NCBI GenBank assembly: GCA_964617765.1
Contig: CAZTZY010000003.1
Location: 11,422-75,421 of the forward strand
Length of the DNA: 64,000 nt
Direction of reading: 5' to 3'
DNA from: CAZTZY01 sp964617765
Lineage (GTDB): Bacteria > Pseudomonadota > Gammaproteobacteria > Pseudomonadales > DT-91
In this document: piece after piece, positions 63,050-64,000 of the stretch
How positions within the stretch are numbered: position 1 is the stretch's first letter
How the letters are laid out: each line of letters starts with the position of its first letter
Program-made: the position numbers and the translations under genes
The notes under the pieces: generated by a model
Database searches by the model: none
What the model saw: the letters and a program-made list of their open reading frames with translations, nothing else
What the model was told of the DNA's origin: nothing

Positions 63050-64000
63050 TCACTGCTGATTTAGAGCCTGGTGATGAGTCGTGGCTTTATCCTTGCGGGT
63101 TTTCTTGCGCTTCTCTTTATGTTCGTTATAAAGCGGTGAATCCGCGAAAGCGGAATCACGTTTTCTAAATTGTGGATCGGGCACTACTGCATTGATGTTC
63201 TCATTAAACAGATACTGCATATTCACTTCACTGGAATACCCGGTATCTGCGGTTAACACCACACCGTCAAAAACATCGTCGCCAAGGCGGTCTTTAATGC
63301 CTTCAATCATTGGCGCTAATGTCGCTTGTTCCTGGCCCATGCCAAAACCCTGTGCATGAATAATCACCTGGTGTTTTTCATCAGCGGCGGTAACAAAGGT
63401 CATGCCTTGTTTTGCGCCTTTATTGGTATTCATAAGGCAGATTATTCGTATCATCCTGATACTCACCCTCCGGGTTACATGAAAATTCGTTCCAGACAAA
63501 TTTTTCATTATCGGTAATATTGCTTTGCACTTCCTTGGGATTCTTGCCTTTCCCCATGCGTGGTTCGTTAGTCGCCAGGAATTCATCAATCTTTTTGGCA
63601 TTCGCCAACAAGGTGTCAATCATTTGTTGTTTGTCATCAGGCAGTGTTTCAGGGCTTTTAGTGCTGTCATTAGAAATGTGGCGCTGCACGATTTTCTCCG
63701 CAGCAGTTTTCATCTTGTCAGCCTTCCTGCGTAAATCCTTGTGTTTACCACTTCATTGTTTCGAGGCATTGGTCGGCAATTTACAACCGTCAATGGCAAA
63801 GTGTTCCTTGCCGATCAATCCGCTTTTATCGCAAATCAGCAGCACTTTAAAGAATAAGGTATTAATGGCATCGCAGTTGGAACTGACAAAATCAGCGATG
63901 GTGGTGAAGTGCGGCTGGAAGCCGGAAGCCAGTGCCATAAATTTCAAATCGGTTTTACAGCAACGCTCCATCACACGACTGGAAGTGATGCCGCGATAAT
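63050..64000 (-). pseudogene. IS1182-like transposase remnant, open at the right edge
   Basis: The minus strand encodes IS1182-type transposase sequence running in from the window edge: YRGITSSRVMERCC, then HFAIDGCKLPTNASKQ, where a TGA at 63755-63753 replaces an expected Trp, then SGKHKDLRRKADKM, NITDNEK, and after a frame change near 63430 AADEKHQVIIHAQGFG and LTADTGYSSE. The chain stops at 63050 and lacks the usual C-terminal part. With one nonsense codon, one frameshift and a missing 3' end it is inactive. Confidence 0.8.

Noticed and set aside
63520..63999. 159-codon plus-strand frame at the right edge
   Set aside because: It is antisense to transposase sequence that is recognisable on the minus strand.

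Overview
The window reads as a chromosomal contig of a gram-negative gammaproteobacterium of moderate-to-low G+C. The evidence is the gene order proA-nadD-rsfS-rlmH-mrdA-rodA-mltB-rlpA-dac-ybeD-lipB, diaminopimelate-type wall recycling (mpl), many lipoproteins, SecDF, GuaBA and a YbiT-type ABC-F protein. A pyrophosphate-type phosphofructokinase beside a soluble pyrophosphatase, plus a homologue of the eukaryotic sterol isomerase EBP, would fit an aerobic methanotroph (Methylococcales). That is a soft inference; no methane-oxidation gene is present.

Layout. 1-3.5 kb: truncated aminotransferase, Rieske protein, M15 peptidase, and a histone-H1-like protein whose 30-bp repeats are broken by a 100-N assembly gap. 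3.5-10.3 kb: ppa and pfp on the minus strand; divergent mpl-ubiX-RND transporter-YkgJ run on the plus strand. 10.5-16.1 kb: two very large related lipoproteins, each with a stretch that resembles the C-terminal half of BPI/TULIP lipid-binding proteins. 16.5-20.3 kb: tesB-mtnA-class II aldolase (a probable DHAP shunt for 5'-deoxyadenosine/methylthioadenosine by-products) and a tail-anchored receiver protein. 20.5-30.3 kb: the conserved elongation/wall-synthesis cluster ending in lipB. 30.4-47.1 kb: sirB2-like and xseA (minus), guaB, guaA, tadA, mltF (minus), purL, secDF, ybiT-like ABC-F and RIO kinase. 47.2-53.9 kb: small esterase, SUKH and M42 genes, a cyclic-nucleotide-domain MscS channel, DUF1232, and an unrecognised cysteine-containing protein with a disordered tail.

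54.1-60.2 kb is a compact minus-strand run that looks richer in G+C than its surroundings: PCP_red-type small gene (broken by an amber codon), VOC protein, DoxX, EBP-like sterol isomerase homologue, single-subunit molybdopterin oxidoreductase, filterless channel-like protein, GST and secreted hydrolase. It has the look of a transferred metabolic module acting on a hydrophobic, possibly sterol or isoprenoid, substrate.

60.2-64 kb is accessory DNA. It holds small genes in one orientation, a well-formed integron attC site at the vapBC stop codon, a second Dabb cassette, further degenerate attC-like ends, and a decayed IS1182-like transposase running off the right edge. No integrase is visible, so this looks like a small attC cluster without its integrase.

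No tRNA, rRNA or CRISPR array was recognised. Most starts were taken from ribosome-binding sites and known family N-termini. No database search was run.
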